A stretch of 64,000 bases of DNA, from assembly GCA_011009095.1 (NCBI GenBank), contig VTPC01091034.1, positions 190,405 through 254,404 on the forward strand. Reading direction: 5' to 3'. A program made the position numbers and the translations under genes. Position 1 is the first letter of the stretch; each line of letters begins with the position of its first letter. The notes below the pieces were generated by a model, which saw only the letters and a list, made by a program, of their open reading frames with translations, did not search any database and was not told the origin of the DNA. Source of the stretch: Ignelater luminosus. Its lineage: Eukaryota; Arthropoda; Insecta; Coleoptera; Elateridae. Shown here in pieces: positions 32,531 through 45,778 of the stretch.

Positions 32531-33210
32531 GCATATAGTTGGGTGCTGTTGCTTCGGTGTTGTGGTACCTTGGCTATTACAGATATAATCAAAGACAGCA
32601 ACTAAAATACTCATCTCAATATGAAGAATTCTCAAAAGATGCTGCAAAAACAGTTATGGTATTGTAATGCTACTAAACTATTACTTTCACTACAACTAAC
32701 GTAATGTTTTGTAAAAATACAAAGCAGAATTCTTGCACAAAGAGCTTTACATTATTTCTAACAAGAAGAAAAGTCTATCTAAAAAGCTATTAAGAATAAA
32801 ATTCTTACTTAACCATTAATTTGTTTAAAGCTAATCTTATTTTAAAAGTAAATTCTAAAGCAATTCCGTTTCGCTCTACCGTGCCACCTCTAGGCCGTTC
32901 CTATGCCGAAACGTCCACTTTGATGCTTCCTTCTTCCTTTTCTTTTAATCCTTTAAGAGTAGAAATAGGAAACAGTTGTGGCCGCCTGTGGTGATCACGA
33001 ATCAGGGTTATCTCTGTTGGGAAACGGGTGGCTTCGCGCTCCATTAACCTTCTTAAAAGAGCTAAATATAAAAACAAGTCACCTGCTTTGCCTTCTATTA
33101 ACCTTCTTGAAAGTGCTAAACAGAATTTTTAACGTTCTTCAGCAAAATCAAACCAGACTGCTCACATTTTAGAAATAATGAGAAAATGAAAATCCAAAAC
33201 TAATCTGAAA
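32531..33210. other. No gene recognised
   Basis: Unassigned DNA between the Harbinger remnant and the SINE-like unit. A direct repeat of CTTTTAAAGAGCTAAATA-like words near 33045-33120 (ATTAACCTTCTTRAAAG twice) is visible. Confidence 0.4.
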
Positions 33211-33215
33211 TTAAC

Positions 33216-33345
33216 CCTCTCTGGATCAAGTGGTAACGGTTTAGGTTGCATTCAAGAGGTCGGTGTTCGATGCTCCGCAGCGACGGTCTTCACTAAGGTA
33301 TTTGTGGTTTTCCTTAGTGATAGAAGTAAATACCGAAATATAAAG
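33216..33345 (+). repeat. tRNA-derived SINE-like unit with 3' hairpin
   Basis: A box-A-like TGGATCAAGTGG (33222-33233) and a box-B-like GTGTTCGATGCTCC (about 33263-33276) lie at tRNA-like spacing. The T-arm CGGTG/CTCCG with TTCGATG loop is well formed. It is followed by a perfect 9-bp hairpin TCACTAAGG/CCTTAGTGA (33290-33320). This combination suggests a pol III-driven SINE. The anticodon arm is degenerate, so it is not a tRNA gene. Confidence 0.55.
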
Positions 33346-34460
33346 CGATTTCCATGAAACTTAATTATTTCTTATCTTAACTTTACCTTCACTCTTTCTA
33401 GAAATCTCAATTCTTGACTGAACAAGAGCTTCCGAGCTCCTAAAGCAGCGCGAATCCAACGGGAAAGTAAAGCATGATAAATTTCCTCTTTCTTATACCC
33501 GGCTTGGGCTATCTTCGGTTACATGCGTTTCTAAAGCATCAGTACTGACTGATGTCTATTATATCTACAGAATGTTCATGACTATTTTATAGCTTAATGC
33601 TGATGAGTTGAAAGATTTAAATTTAGTATAACAATTGCTCTATAAGGCAACTGCATTATATCCAATTTCCACGTGAAATTGGCATTCTTAGCATCCAAAC
33701 AGAATGGAGATGGATGTGGAACGACAACAGTAACTGATTACGAGAGTAACCAGGAGTTCCTCAAATCAAGGAAAATTTAGCACAAGAGTAAATAATTTAC
33801 ATCCTGCACGTTTCTCCGACGGTGAAGTATCACATGTTGCTCTGTTAGGTGATTCTGCAGATCGTTAATATTCCTCCATTAACTCAACAATAATTTATCT
33901 CTACATTAATCAAAATCAAGTAACGTTACTATCCACTACCAGAGTTTGCTGCAAATTAATTTTGTTTTTCCTGAGAATTTTTCTTGTTCGTCTCTTATTA
34001 TTCTTAAACAGATATGAAAAGCAAAATATCTGAAAAAATTGAAGTTTAACTACTAACTAACTATGCTTTTCTGAACCACGATAACAGATACAGGTTCTAT
34101 TTATTCGAAGTAGCCTTTCTCAATCATCCCCTATAATAAATTCATCCAATTAAAACTTTAATCAACTCATGCAAAAGCGAAATAGTAAAAGCTTCTCTTG
34201 CTAATACAAGATGGGAATAAAAAGATAGGAAAATTTTGAAGCCAATAAGTGAGCAATGCTAAAACGATTGGGTTTAAGCTTTAAATACTTATAATCACGG
34301 CCGGCTTAGCTGTCGGTTTTTCGGGCCTAACGCCGAGACCCGCACTTGATTTTTTGATGTTTCAGTTTTTAGGATCCCATTAATGCTTTTTCCCGATGTC
34401 GCGCAAAACATCCAGCATACCGTGCCTTTGTTGCATGAACAAAGTGTAAGAAGATATCAG
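33346..34460. other. No gene recognised
   Basis: No supported frame or repeat boundary, except GC-rich words near 34300-34360 (TCGGTTTTTCGGGCC) that resemble the 9-bp GGGC repeat family. Confidence 0.4.
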
Positions 34461-34464
34461 AATA

Positions 34465-35515
34465 TACAGGGTGTTTTGAGAATGAGTGCAAATACTCATC
34501 AAGCGCATTCCTGGACAAAAACTAAACCATTTTTGCAATATAACGTTTTTTCCTGAAGTGCGCCGTTTCCGAGATACAGGGTGTAAAAGTTTATTTTAAC
34601 ATTTTTTGTTTTCTCAATATTTCAAGAACAAAATTAAATATCGGAATGAAATTTCCTACATGTTTGTTACTTTAAAACGTGTATTATTATACGCAGTTTG
34701 ATATCCTTCCCAGAGGCAAAGAATTGGAGGTGGGCTAGCCCCTTACGCTAAAAAGACATTGTTACACCACTGAAAAATTAGAAAAAAAATTTCTTTGCAG
34801 AATCCCCAACTGATCTGAAACAAAAAGTTACTCTTGCGTTTTTCTTGTAGAATGTATCGCTTTCTAGTAAAATCAGATTTTTGAAAACCTTTCAAATTCG
34901 ACGAGCTATAGCAAGGTCGTACGTCATCTTCAAACCAGGATCTAATTACTTGCATTACATTCCTTGACAAAGATTAAACCTTTTTTGTCATAAAAGTCTT
35001 TCCCCCAAATTGCAGCATTTTTGAATTACAGAGTGTCAAAGTTTAATTAAAGACAAGAGATTTTGATACCCTGCATCTTGAAAACGCTGTACTTTAAGAA
35101 AGAATGTTATACGACAAAGAAAAATTTAATTTTTGTCGAGGAATGCAATGCAAATAATTATAGCCTGTTTTTGAGATAGCATATGACCTTGACATAGGCT
35201 GTTGAACTTGAAAAGTTTTGGAAAACTTAATTTTACTAAGAAACGATGCATTCTACGAAAAAATCGCAAGCGTAAATTGTTGTTTCAAATCAATTGCTGA
35301 TCTTGAAAATAAATTTCTTTTAATTTCTCTGTAATGTAACAATTTCTTTAGCGTAGAAGGCTAGTCCATCCTTAATTTTTCGCCTATGATAAGGATATCA
35401 AACGCAAAATCATGTAGACACCTTATAGTAACAAACACGTTAAGAATTCCATTCCAGTATCTTAGTTTGTTCTTGAAATATTAAGAAAACAAGAAACAAA
35501 TCTTTTGGGAAGAAC
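34465..35515. repeat. Fold-back repeat family A, copy 4 (most complete, about 1.05 kb palindrome)
   Basis: The arms, about 500 bp each, are imperfect reverse complements around about 35045. Left-arm blocks TATTTCAAGAACAAA, TTTGATATCCTTCCC, GGGCTAGCCCCTTACG, GTTACTCTTGCG, TAGAATGTATCGCTTTC and AAGGTCGTACGTCAT are all mirrored in the right arm in reverse order. The edge carries TACAGGGTGTTTTGAGAATG. There are no coding frames. A transcript would fold into a hairpin of about 500 bp. Confidence 0.85.
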
Positions 35516-36470
35516 TGTCACCGCCACACCGGTTCCCGGTATCTAGACAGGTGTCTATGCCGCCTAGATACTGGTTTGACTGTAACGGATCAAATACAAA
35601 CCCACCAAGATCAAAGATGGCCAAACTCCTACTTTTAAATCATAGTGGAAATTACGAACACTACTGTGTGAAATAAAATACAGACGATTCCACCTAAATG
35701 TAGGCAATCACACAATCGAAAGCAGTGTGAGAATACTCACATTTAGAAGATAGATACTTTTTACTCTCTCAAAAGTAGCAGTCTCTGGTCATCCTTTGTC
35801 ATCCACAATTTCAAATTTAGTCAACGCGACTTTTTCCTAAATTTTTACAACGACCCATTTAAAAGTCACGTTCTCATCCACCGTTTTTCTTTCTTTTCCA
35901 GTAGAACTGAACCTGTGTCTTGAAATTGTTCAAGGCCGAGCCATCGTTCTTTCAATAGTTCATGAGACATCCCAGACTGCGTCGCTCCTGAACGCTAATC
36001 CAAGCTTATAAAACTTTCATCTGGTTAATTATCGATTTTCCTGTAAAAAGTTTAGAGAACCGTTAAAATGTCAGACATTGATTGGTCATTGTTCGGAAAC
36101 AAAATTTAAAGATCTTATAGTCCTTTTGCCAGAACAAAGCTATCTGTAGGAGGATGGCCGACCTGAAAAACATATATACTCTTCGGTGAAGATCTGCTAT
36201 ATGGACGGGAGTCTTCCTGCAGATGCGGGTCTCGAATTCTTTTAAAATCGATATATCTATCAAGCGAATAATCTCCAAACGTTCTCGACTCCTCCAGGTC
36301 ATTCGCTTCGTAGATCCAAGAGAAAGTCTAAACACCTCTCAGCAATTTCTTTGCCAATTCTAACAACCTCCCACTGGAAATGGAGAATGTTTTATAAAAT
36401 AACCCGCTTCCCTTCAAATAACCGATTTTATAACCTACTCTGCACTCATTCAGCTCAATATCAGATATTT
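35516..36470. other. Unassigned, possibly old retroelement DNA
   Basis: Contains GGTATCTAG...CTAGATAC (about 35538-35572), a short inverted repeat, and a minus-strand frame (36063-36335) without recognised similarity. The minus strand near 35530-35620 reads words such as FDLGGFVFDPLQ, but I cannot assign a family. Confidence 0.3.
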
Positions 36471-36472
36471 AC

Positions 36473-37682
36473 AGTGTGTTCATTTTAAAAAGATCCACCC
36501 TTAATATCTTGTAAACAAATAAAGATATCGAAATGAAAAAACACCTCAATATATTTATGGAGGGGGACATTAGAATGCATAATTGATTCAGCCATACTTT
36601 GCTATAGAAAAAATCCTAAATCCACTTGCAATACATCCTTGAAAAGGAAATAGCAACAGCAATCTTTTAGTGAAAACAAAATTCATTTCGACCTACTAGA
36701 TGGCAAGTTACAGTTACAGCTCGAAACATCTCGTAGAGTTTAAACCACATTAACCAAGCAAATAGAAGCATTTCAATTGTTTTGGTGTTTATTTTGGGTA
36801 TGAAGCAGATGAACGTAAGCATTTCTAATTGAATGATCTCAATTGAACCGCCAATAAAAAGTCAAAACAATAGAAAAGGAACAACAGAAAATTGTCAATC
36901 CTTTAAAGAATGTACCTAACCTAAAAACTTACATTAGCAACTAATTCACATTATTCAACTTCAAATACATGTAGTGCCACTTATTCTTCATTCAGAATTA
37001 TCACTGAAACAATTAAATTGGCCACCTTGATTCAATGTTACTACTACAAAATGTTTTACTATAACAACAAAGGTAAGTCACATTCTGTACGTAAATTATC
37101 GCATTTCGATTGTTTTAATATGTGCTTTAGATGAAAAACAAGTGCAACTTGCATGTTTTGTATTGCATAAGGTAAATTGAACTATTAACGTGAGTTGCTA
37201 CGTTTGGGTATTGTCTTCAAAAATTGCTTTATTTTGTGTTGTTCCTTCACTTCTGCTTTTACCTTCTATTAACAGTTCATTTTACAATAATCAATTTAAA
37301 ATGTCTATATTTATCCGTTTTGTATCCAATATAGGCGATAAAACAATTAAAATGCGTTTATTTACCTAGCCAATGCGATTTAAAGTCTTAACTAAAGTAA
37401 GACGTTTTGTGAAATAACTTTCGATCAAGTAAGCCGGTTTGAAATTTATTTTTACTAAAAGATTGCTATAGTTATTCCCTTTCTAACGACACAAGTAGCA
37501 GGGTGCCGTTTAATATATTGAAGTTCTGTGTGCGAGAACGAACACAGCGACCTCTATGAACAAGTTAATTATGTATTCTAATGTCCCCCTCCGTAAATAG
37601 ATTCGCGTGTTTTTCCCTATTTCGATATATTCATTTGTTTACAAGATATTAAGAGTGGATCGTTTTAAAATGTAAAAACCGT
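36473..37682. mobile_element. 1.2-kb inverted-repeat DNA element, no coding capacity left
   Basis: The left end (36473-36585) and right end (37565-37682) are inverted repeats of about 110 bp. They share CTTAATATCTTGTAAACAAA, a GATATCGAAAT-like word and GGAGGGGGACATTAGAAT in mirrored order. The interior shows no transposase. Ends and target duplication are not exactly fixed. Probably a non-autonomous Tc1/mariner-like element. Confidence 0.75.
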
Positions 37683-40600
37683 TTTTTATCAACATTGTTT
37701 TGCAAAATGAGTCCTTCCTTGGCCAGCTGGAAATCACTCTTCGCTTCAACCAATACATTTTTATTAGGAGCTCCTATTGATTGCGCGCTGCCTGTTCCAT
37801 TCAACTTACTGCACTGAGATCTATTCTACATAACCATTTCCATCTGCAAGCATGCAGTTCCATTAAAATCGATTCATCATTTCACAATGAGATTATATTC
37901 CACTGTCTGAAGAGAAACAATTCCTTAATTGTTTTGAGTCTTCTCGCCTTGCGTTTCTTTCTTTCTCATTTCATTATGTTTTTACTTATAAATTACAAAC
38001 ATTTATGTTGTCGCAGAAAAATAAAAATTTCTTCTGTAAGCCACAAGGAGACTCCTTTTTAATCCCGAAACAAACATGCTAGGGAGTCACCTTGGAGTTC
38101 TCCTTGGACCTCGAAATGGACATGAAAAACTCCGGAAAAGTGGCAATCTACTTCTCCGTCCATTAACAAGTCATACACCAAAGACCGGTCCTGATAATAC
38201 AATTAGTACCATCCTTACCTTCACCTTTACTAAAAATGGGTTGTTGATTGAAGAGGATAGGAGAACTTTTCGTTTTAAATAAACAAAATAACCTGAATCC
38301 TTAATTGTTAGCAATATTGATTGCTCAAAATCTGAAACTCACAACACTAAGTAAATTATTTTGTACTAATATACACATGAATCTTATTTTATGCATATTA
38401 GTTAACGTTCTTGAACCAAGCACTTGTTTTAACATAACTTTCAAATGTTTATTCTCTCTTAATGGCTAGATAATCGATAGTAACTACAGGATATGCTTAA
38501 ATGAGTGTAGATGGATAAACGAAGCCTATTTTCACTTCAGTAACTCTGACCATTTCTTAAGTATAAAACAAAAGAAGAACTAACTGTTGCAGTTAAACAA
38601 ATAATTAACTCGTGTATATGCATTTACGAAGGCCGTGCTATTTTAGAGACGTTTACAAAATGTTACAAATTCTCTTCTTAATTACGTTGTCTCAAAATGT
38701 CCCACTTCAAATTTTGAACAGTGTATGCTATATACATATTGTTATGTTTTTATAACTTTCTTGCATAAATTGGCTGTATTGGAGTTTTAAATTAACAATC
38801 CCTATTTCAGCAAAAGTTCATGTTTGCGCAACTTGTTAATTTTAATTGATGAAATTGAGAAATAAAAAGCCATGTCAGATGTTCCAAGCTGAAATTCTGA
38901 TGAGCGACACCCGAAGCATCCCTTGGAAGATTCCTTTGTTCCAACAGACAGACGCAGTCAAACATTACTTTCCAAACCAGAATCTTGAAGTTAAATTACC
39001 CCTGCTCTTTGAGAAAGTCAATAGTAAACAAACTACTTTGTTGACCATAGAAGTCATGGCCTCTATCCAACGAAGTGATTATAATAGATCATCACTTTTT
39101 GATTCGTCTGGAAACAATAGAAAGAAATTCAGGTATGTAACTTCCAATTTCTGATCTTCTTCTAATGGAATATGAAGCTCTTGAGTGCCTCTCAAAGATA
39201 AAAAATAATAATTTATAAAAATCGGTAATGTTTTGCATTAAATCCGTTATATTTTGAGTAACGAAATTTTTATGAACATTGTAAATTAACGTAATCAGTT
39301 TTCTCAATTCAAATTCAGTTAATCTAATTAAATTAAATTTAATAGTACCTAAGAATAGCGGCCTAATTTAATCTAACTCTTATTTTTACCGTAACTAATG
39401 TAACTTACCTAATTTAACTGCACTCCATGCGTCTGGGACGCTTTGCCAGCCGCGTTACCAGCATAGCTGACACCCCCTACGCACGGAAGAAACACATTAT
39501 TTTATTATTTATAGTTCATTTCATGTTTGTACTTAAATGAAAAGCAAAAATGGAGCAAACGTGGCATTTTTCTAAACTTTGGAAACATTTTAAAAATTTG
39601 TTCCCTCGCACTAATTAATTGCTTATTAGTTATCCTAGATTATACAATTTTTCTTCCTTTTCTTCCCAATTTTTAAAAGCTTTAACTGCTAGAGAAACCT
39701 TGGGATACAGTTAAAATTCCATGTTATTAATTAATCCTCAAAATGATGTGTATCAGCAGTTCACGTGAATAATATGCAATTTACAAAGGAGCAAAATTCT
39801 GTTAGAATTTTCATCTTGGCGTTCATATATACAAAAATAACTAAAATAGCATTTGTAAAATGGAATTATAACAACAGCAATGGTGGTCACAATAGAATAA
39901 TAACGTGTACAGAGGAAATAATCTCTTAATTTAACTTAAATTAACGCTAGGATGTGGGCTTCACATATAAACTCAATTGAAATTCATTAAAGAGGACAGT
40001 TCGTGCTTTTAACATCGCCAAGTGCGTTTATATTTTATACGTGACTTGTTTTTTAACATTTGGTTTTTTATATAGATTATTTTATTATTTAACACACCTA
40101 GGTGAGTATTTTAATTAATAATATAAATTTATTAGTACCTAGGTATGTCCCAAAATTAAGATTTCCATTTTTAAAACGTCCTTTTCATGATTTATATTAT
40201 TCACGGTTTACTCTTAAAATTCTGATTAATTTATAAATTAGTTTAATATAACAATAATTAAAATAATCTCTTGATAATATTTAACTAAGTAATCTGACAA
40301 ATAATAAACACTGAAAGAATGCAGAAATAACCAAATAATACTCATGCTTTGGTAAATATAGCTTTTGTCAGTCCCACAGATCACATTGCTTATCTATAAC
40401 CTCCGACCTTATAGATATGATGACCCTAAAGCAAACTCCAGCTTAAACAAATAGTAGTCACTAACCAACCAACAACTTTTTACGTTACGAACAAGGTAAA
40501 GCTGATTTTTTAACATAAATTAATAATAAAGCGGGATTAATTACATAGAGAGCTTTTTAGTAAACCTAACAGCATGTTTGATAATTTGAAAATTAGTTGA

Positions 40601-41680
40601 TTTCAACTACTTACTTACTATTGTATTTAACATGCACATTTTTGTCTTTTGAGTCATACTTAAACACACTACAATTACTAACCCTTGTCTATAATTATTA
40701 TATGACACCTTTAAATTAAGGTTTAGTCATACTTTCTGCATAACCGAGTCTTATATTTATTTAAATTGTAATAAAAAAATAAATAAAACTTATAAAGAAT
40801 TATTTAGTCAGGTTAGGGTTTTAATTAGCTTATTTTTTTAGAATATTACATCATCCTGCAATTAATTTCTTTCAATTGTAAGATCTCCAAATAAAATTTC
40901 AAAAAGTTATCTTAAAGATGATTAATTAACCATTATATAATATCTTAACAATTTCAACAAGGTAACTGCTTAGATAACAGTTTTTAGATTGTTACCAACC
41001 TAAATACAAATCAGTTAATATTTACAAGTATATGAATGTAAACAAATCATAATATCACTACAACATAAGCTTGCGCAAATACCTTGTTTATGTAGATTTT
41101 AAAAAATTGTTTATTACTCTCATTCTAGAATTTTCTAAAACATTAAAACGTTTTTAATCTTAATTTTTATATTCTTTGTTCAATATTTTATTTATGTTTC
41201 TTTTTAACAAATTAATATCTAAACACAAAACCAATACTACATATGTATAGTTAGTTACTATGCTATCGATACATTAAAAATTCTAAAAATTACAAAAAAA
41301 TCTACAACCTATTACTATAATATCTTCTGATATTTTACAAAAGTGACGCGTTACTCATCATCATAAAGCCACTACATATAGTCAATTATAACCGGCAGAC
41401 GGTTAATTTACAAAGGGTCGAATCACTTAACCCTAACAAACGTACCCACTGCAAGTGAATGAAAAAGTAAGGGAGCAACCATTGTTAAAATATGTATAGG
41501 TATGAATAGTGATTATTATTGATAATTATAATTTGTATGTGTCTCTTAATATAGTAATAGAGATCAATTTTATTTCAAATTAAATATTTTCAGAATAACT
41601 TGATTTGAAATTAAAATTAACAAACTAATAATTTTCTTTGATGGTGCTTCTTAATTATATTAAATTGAATTTCAATTTCA
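37683..41680. other. 4-kb stretch without recognised gene
   Basis: Strongly AT-rich beyond 39500. Frames of 93 and 102 codons (37781-38062, 38846-39154) show no family motifs or splice context and are not called. No inverted repeat longer than about 20 bp was noticed. Confidence 0.4.
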
Positions 41681-41681
41681 G

Positions 41682-41777
41682 GTATACATAGATACAAAAG
41701 AGAACATGGAGAATGTTGAAAGTAAATCCATACAAATACCAATTGCATGTAATTTGGAAACATTAAACGATGAAAAG
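41682..41777 (+). CDS. Candidate coding exon A (start MENVESKS...)
   Basis: A polypyrimidine-rich acceptor (TTGAATTTCAATTTCAG) precedes it and a strong donor (GTATGTGAGT) follows it. ATG at 41706 opens 24 codons (MENVESKSIQIPIACN, then LETLNDEK) that end in phase 0. The upstream 24 bp would be 5' UTR. I do not recognise the protein. It is compatible in phase with candidate exons at 54580 and 63094, which would make introns of more than 8 kb. It could also be a chance exon-like sequence. Confidence 0.4.
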
Positions 41778-42698
41778 GTATGTGAGTATCATTGGCAATG
41801 AACTATATTATACACATATGCTAGTGGGTAATTGAACTTGATTAAATACTACTCTTAATTTCTGTCTTGAGTAAATTTTTACTTATCAGTATTAATTTGT
41901 TCTAATAAGATAAAGAGCCTGCTAAGCAATTTTCAAATATGCGACATCTTTATTTAATTTTTTTCGCTTCTGTATTATAAATAATTATTAAGAATAAAAG
42001 TTGCTAAAATTTTATAATTTAGTTTATATCTTCTTATTAACTAATTGTACTTTTAATTTTTTTATTGAAGTAGACAATATTTACGATAAACAGTTTGTTT
42101 TACCTGTAAGATGTTCTACAATCAGTTAAGACTAATCTTTCCAATTGCGGTTTTTATTACTTCAAATTTATTTAGAACCAGTTGACTACTTTTACAATAA
42201 TATTTTAAAAATTGGAACTTATTCTAATATGCAAATGGAAAAAGCAAAGAATAACTATTTTAGCATTGATGAAAAATAAGAATGACTTTACATTTTTTTG
42301 CTATTGTTATTAAGTCATAGGTTTGTTTTTAATTGTTCTGTGCTGATAATAAACTGGAAACATCCAGCTGCTCATTCATTCATTTATATATGCAGGTACA
42401 GCAAATTCAAGAGCCCTCTTAAATTTATAAAATCACCATCCTAAGACAGCACACCAAATTGTGTCCTTGTTTGAAATAAAAAATTATATAATATATTGTA
42501 ATTCGTATAAAAATCTCTAAACTTTATCATTCTCTGTTGATATTTATCTAAAGAATTAAAACTAAATTATTAAAATGAAAAACAGGTCTGTATAGCTACA
42601 GGAAGGTCAGAAATAGATGTGCCTTAATAAACTTTTTAATTATGTTTTCTTTCTATTACGATAATAGTAGATAATAAACAATGAAAATAATGTATATA

Positions 42699-43172
42699 CA
42701 GTATGCCCATTTTAAGGTCCTCCTCTAAATGTTTGGGAATAGGCAACACGTCTTACAATTCAGAGATATCTTTGTGTAATTGCAGATTTTAAAAACAAAA
42801 TGGATAATGTTTGTATAGTTTGTTTTCTATAATGCATGTCAATATCAAAATTCCTCAATTTATACTGACTAGAAGTACGATTTGTTTTTTTAAAAAACAA
42901 TAATAATTATAAGTATTATAAAACCTTAAGAATTTAATAATAAACAAGAAAACTAATTTAACAAAAAGAAAGTAAACAAAATGAACAGGTTTGTACAGGA
43001 AATATAACCAAGCAAATGTCAAACAGTTGACTTTTCACAGTTTTTAAATTCACAGCAAACTACAGTTCAATTAACAAGGACTGAATGTTTTAAAGAAAAG
43101 CCAGCTCTGAATTGTAAAACATGTTGCCTGTTCTCAAACATTCAGGGAAGGACTCATAAAAAAGGCATACTG
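42699..43172. mobile_element. MITE family CAGTATGCCC, copy 1
   Basis: Starts CAGTATGCCCATTTTAAGG and ends with the inverted AAAGGCATACTG. TA lies on both sides. The arms continue about 75 bp (GGGAATAGGCAACACGTCTT against its complement). Non-coding, 474 bp. A longer relative lies at 55504-56199. Confidence 0.85.
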
Positions 43173-43185
43173 TATTTTACCATTT

Positions 43186-44014
43186 TTAGCCAACTGCAAC
43201 TAGATGGTAAACGTGAAATTTGGTGTTGTTTTCCCGCTAGAGCGCGGTAGTCAACTTTCTTTTTTTTTTAAATGGCACAATACATTCTTTATTCTCTCTT
43301 AAATAGAGAATTCTGTTAATCTTAATATTATCATATAACAAAGAACACTGTAAACATAAGTTTTGTGATTATCTAGAAAATAACCAACTGGTGATTAGGC
43401 ATGAACTATGGCTTCAACAAGATGGAGCCCCTTCTCATAAAAGAAGGAATGTTCAGAACATCTTAAATTTCAAATCTGACAACAACTAGGTCACCTGACT
43501 TATCAATTTTGGAATATTCTTTGTGTGAGGATGTATCAAACAACAAGTTTATGCTTCATTATTTGCAATGTAGAGCTCAGTGTAACGCTATTAGTAGCTT
43601 ATTAGGAGTTATTCTCTGACATGCTTGGCGGATTTTCCAGAATAGCCTAAACTTGTTGCTTGATGTATTTCCAGATAAAGAATCCTAGAATTGATTAGCT
43701 AGGTAGCCTAGCTGGCCAAAGGATTTGCCATCCAGGTACTTTTCCAAGTTTGAAATTTAAGATGATCTGAATATTTCTTCCTTTATGAGGAGGGGCTTCA
43801 TCTTGTTGAAACCACAGTTCACGCCTAATCGCCAATAGGATATCTTCTAGATAAACGTAAAATTTCCAATGTTTACTATGTTTTTTGTTTTGTGATAATT
43901 ATAACGTTGTTCAATAAATATTCGTTTATCTCGGAGATTTTGTTATGTAAAGGTCGACTACTGCCCCCTAGTAGGAAAACATCAAAATTTCACGTTTATC
44001 ATCCAGTTGGCTAA
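43186..44014. mobile_element. Fold-back element with transposase fragments on both strands, copy 1
   Basis: Terminal inverted repeats of about 70 bp begin TTAGCCAACTGCAACTAGAT and end ATCCAGTTGGCTAA. The plus strand near 43395-43500 encodes a mariner-like RHELWLQQDGAPSHKRRN segment. The minus strand near 43830-43700 encodes the homologous RRELWFQQDEAPPHKGRN segment. The whole element is thus a large imperfect palindrome. There is no complete transposase on either strand. Confidence 0.8.
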
Positions 44015-45171
44015 TTTACAATTTCGGACTTGTTATGTTCTCAAGCGCAATCATAAAGATATTAACCTCCAGGCTGGTAGTTTATGGTGATTGTAATAAT
44101 CTAAAATGCTGTTATAACACTTGCCTGCAATATATGAGAAATAAAAAGGCAGAGCATGGGAGAATTTATAATTTAACAGCATCTGTTATCACAGTTATCA
44201 AGGACTATACTCACCTGATGCAGAGATATACATTCACTTCTTAATCTGATAGTAGAGAAGTTTTAAAAAAATTATATTTGGATTTACAGACTTGCGACGT
44301 CCATTATTTTTAGAATTTGAGTAAAATAAACTTTTGGCAGAACCTTAAAAATATCTCAATTGGCCTAATGAACTTGGCTGATGTAAAAATCTAACCTAAA
44401 GGCCCAATCTGCCTCTTGTTTCTAGAATTTAAATTTCTTAAGAAATCAAGTTTCTCGCTCTGTTTTTAAATGACTACCTTTCCCAGTAATTAATGCATCT
44501 TTTGATGACAACGCCAAACATTTTCTTAGTAAAAGCTGACGGGGTTCCCATTAGATTTTCCATTACATACCAAAGCACCAAATGGAGGAACTTAGTCGTA
44601 AATATGTACGGATGTTTAAGACAGTAATAACGGTACCATCAGATTGCACGACGCGAAGTCTACAAGATGAACACTAACAAGAAGTCCCATGTTCTAGGTG
44701 CCGCGCCGCGCTTGTTGAGTCAAGTAATTTACGTTGGTAACTTCACTGCTGAATAGATTTCAGCTCCATCATGCAGGTGTGGTTACATATGTACATGTAC
44801 TCGTACAGCGTGGTTTCATTTGTGGCTAGGGCAGAAGACACTGCAGACAAGGATGTGAAATCCAACCAAGCTTGGACACTGTCTCACTTTTAGTACGTGA
44901 TTCAGGCATTATCTGAAAATCTTAAAGTGTGTATATCGGTTTTTGACGAGGTATTTCATGTAATACCATCAGATTGAACACATTTAGGCATTTCATATGT
45001 AATGTCGTTGTCTAAGACTTAAGAGCCTCCTTATTCTGATATTGCATGTGTAATTAGATGGCAAATATTGCCTATTCAACAAAAGATGAATAAAACTGAT
45101 AAAAATACTTAAAACTTAAAATTTAAAAAAATGCCTTGATATTTAACAATTACTAAATGCATCCACTGTCA

Positions 45172-45571
45172 NNNNNNNNNNNNNNNNNNNNNNNNNNNNN
45201 NNNNNNNNNNNNNNNNNNNNNNNNNNNNNNNNNNNNNNNNNNNNNNNNNNNNNNNNNNNNNNNNNNNNNNNNNNNNNNNNNNNNNNNNNNNNNNNNNNNN
45301 NNNNNNNNNNNNNNNNNNNNNNNNNNNNNNNNNNNNNNNNNNNNNNNNNNNNNNNNNNNNNNNNNNNNNNNNNNNNNNNNNNNNNNNNNNNNNNNNNNNN
45401 NNNNNNNNNNNNNNNNNNNNNNNNNNNNNNNNNNNNNNNNNNNNNNNNNNNNNNNNNNNNNNNNNNNNNNNNNNNNNNNNNNNNNNNNNNNNNNNNNNNN
45501 NNNNNNNNNNNNNNNNNNNNNNNNNNNNNNNNNNNNNNNNNNNNNNNNNNNNNNNNNNNNNNNNNNNNNNN
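45172..45571. other. Assembly gap, exactly 400 N
   Basis: It separates the two copies of the 2.7-kb duplicated sequence. The round length suggests a scaffolding estimate or default value. Confidence 0.98.
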
Positions 45572-45778
45572 TATATTGTAATTCGTATAAAAATCTCTAA
45601 ACTTTATCATTCTCTGTTGATATTTATCTAAAGAATTAAAATTAAATTATTAAAATGAAAAACAGGTCTGTATAGCTACAGGAAGGTCAGAAATAGATGT
45701 GTCTTAATAAACTTTTTAATTATGTTTTCTTTCTATTACAATAATAGTAGATAATAAACAATGAAAATAATTTATATA

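Larger units (their letters stand above)
42492..45171. repeat. First copy of a 2.7-kb direct duplication (contig end)
   Basis: The interval is nearly identical to 45572-48280, with scattered single-base differences and a few small indels, including 37 bp missing near 43489 relative to the second copy. It ends exactly at the 400-N gap. It contains a MITE and a fold-back element. The arrangement fits unmerged haplotypes better than a tandem duplication. Confidence 0.95.

Noticed and set aside
35516-36470. BEL/Pao or gypsy retroelement pol fragment
   Set aside because: A few minus-strand words were suggestive, but no RT, integrase or protease motif could be found, so no family was assigned.
37781-39154. 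Small genes at 37781-38062, 38076-38282 and 38846-39154
   Set aside because: No recognisable motif, no splice sites or poly(A) signals in matching positions, and lengths within chance for this composition.
44035-44244. 69-codon gene, present twice (also 47143-47352)
   Set aside because: Its preservation in both copies is explained by the near-identity of the whole duplicated block, not by selection; no similarity recognised.
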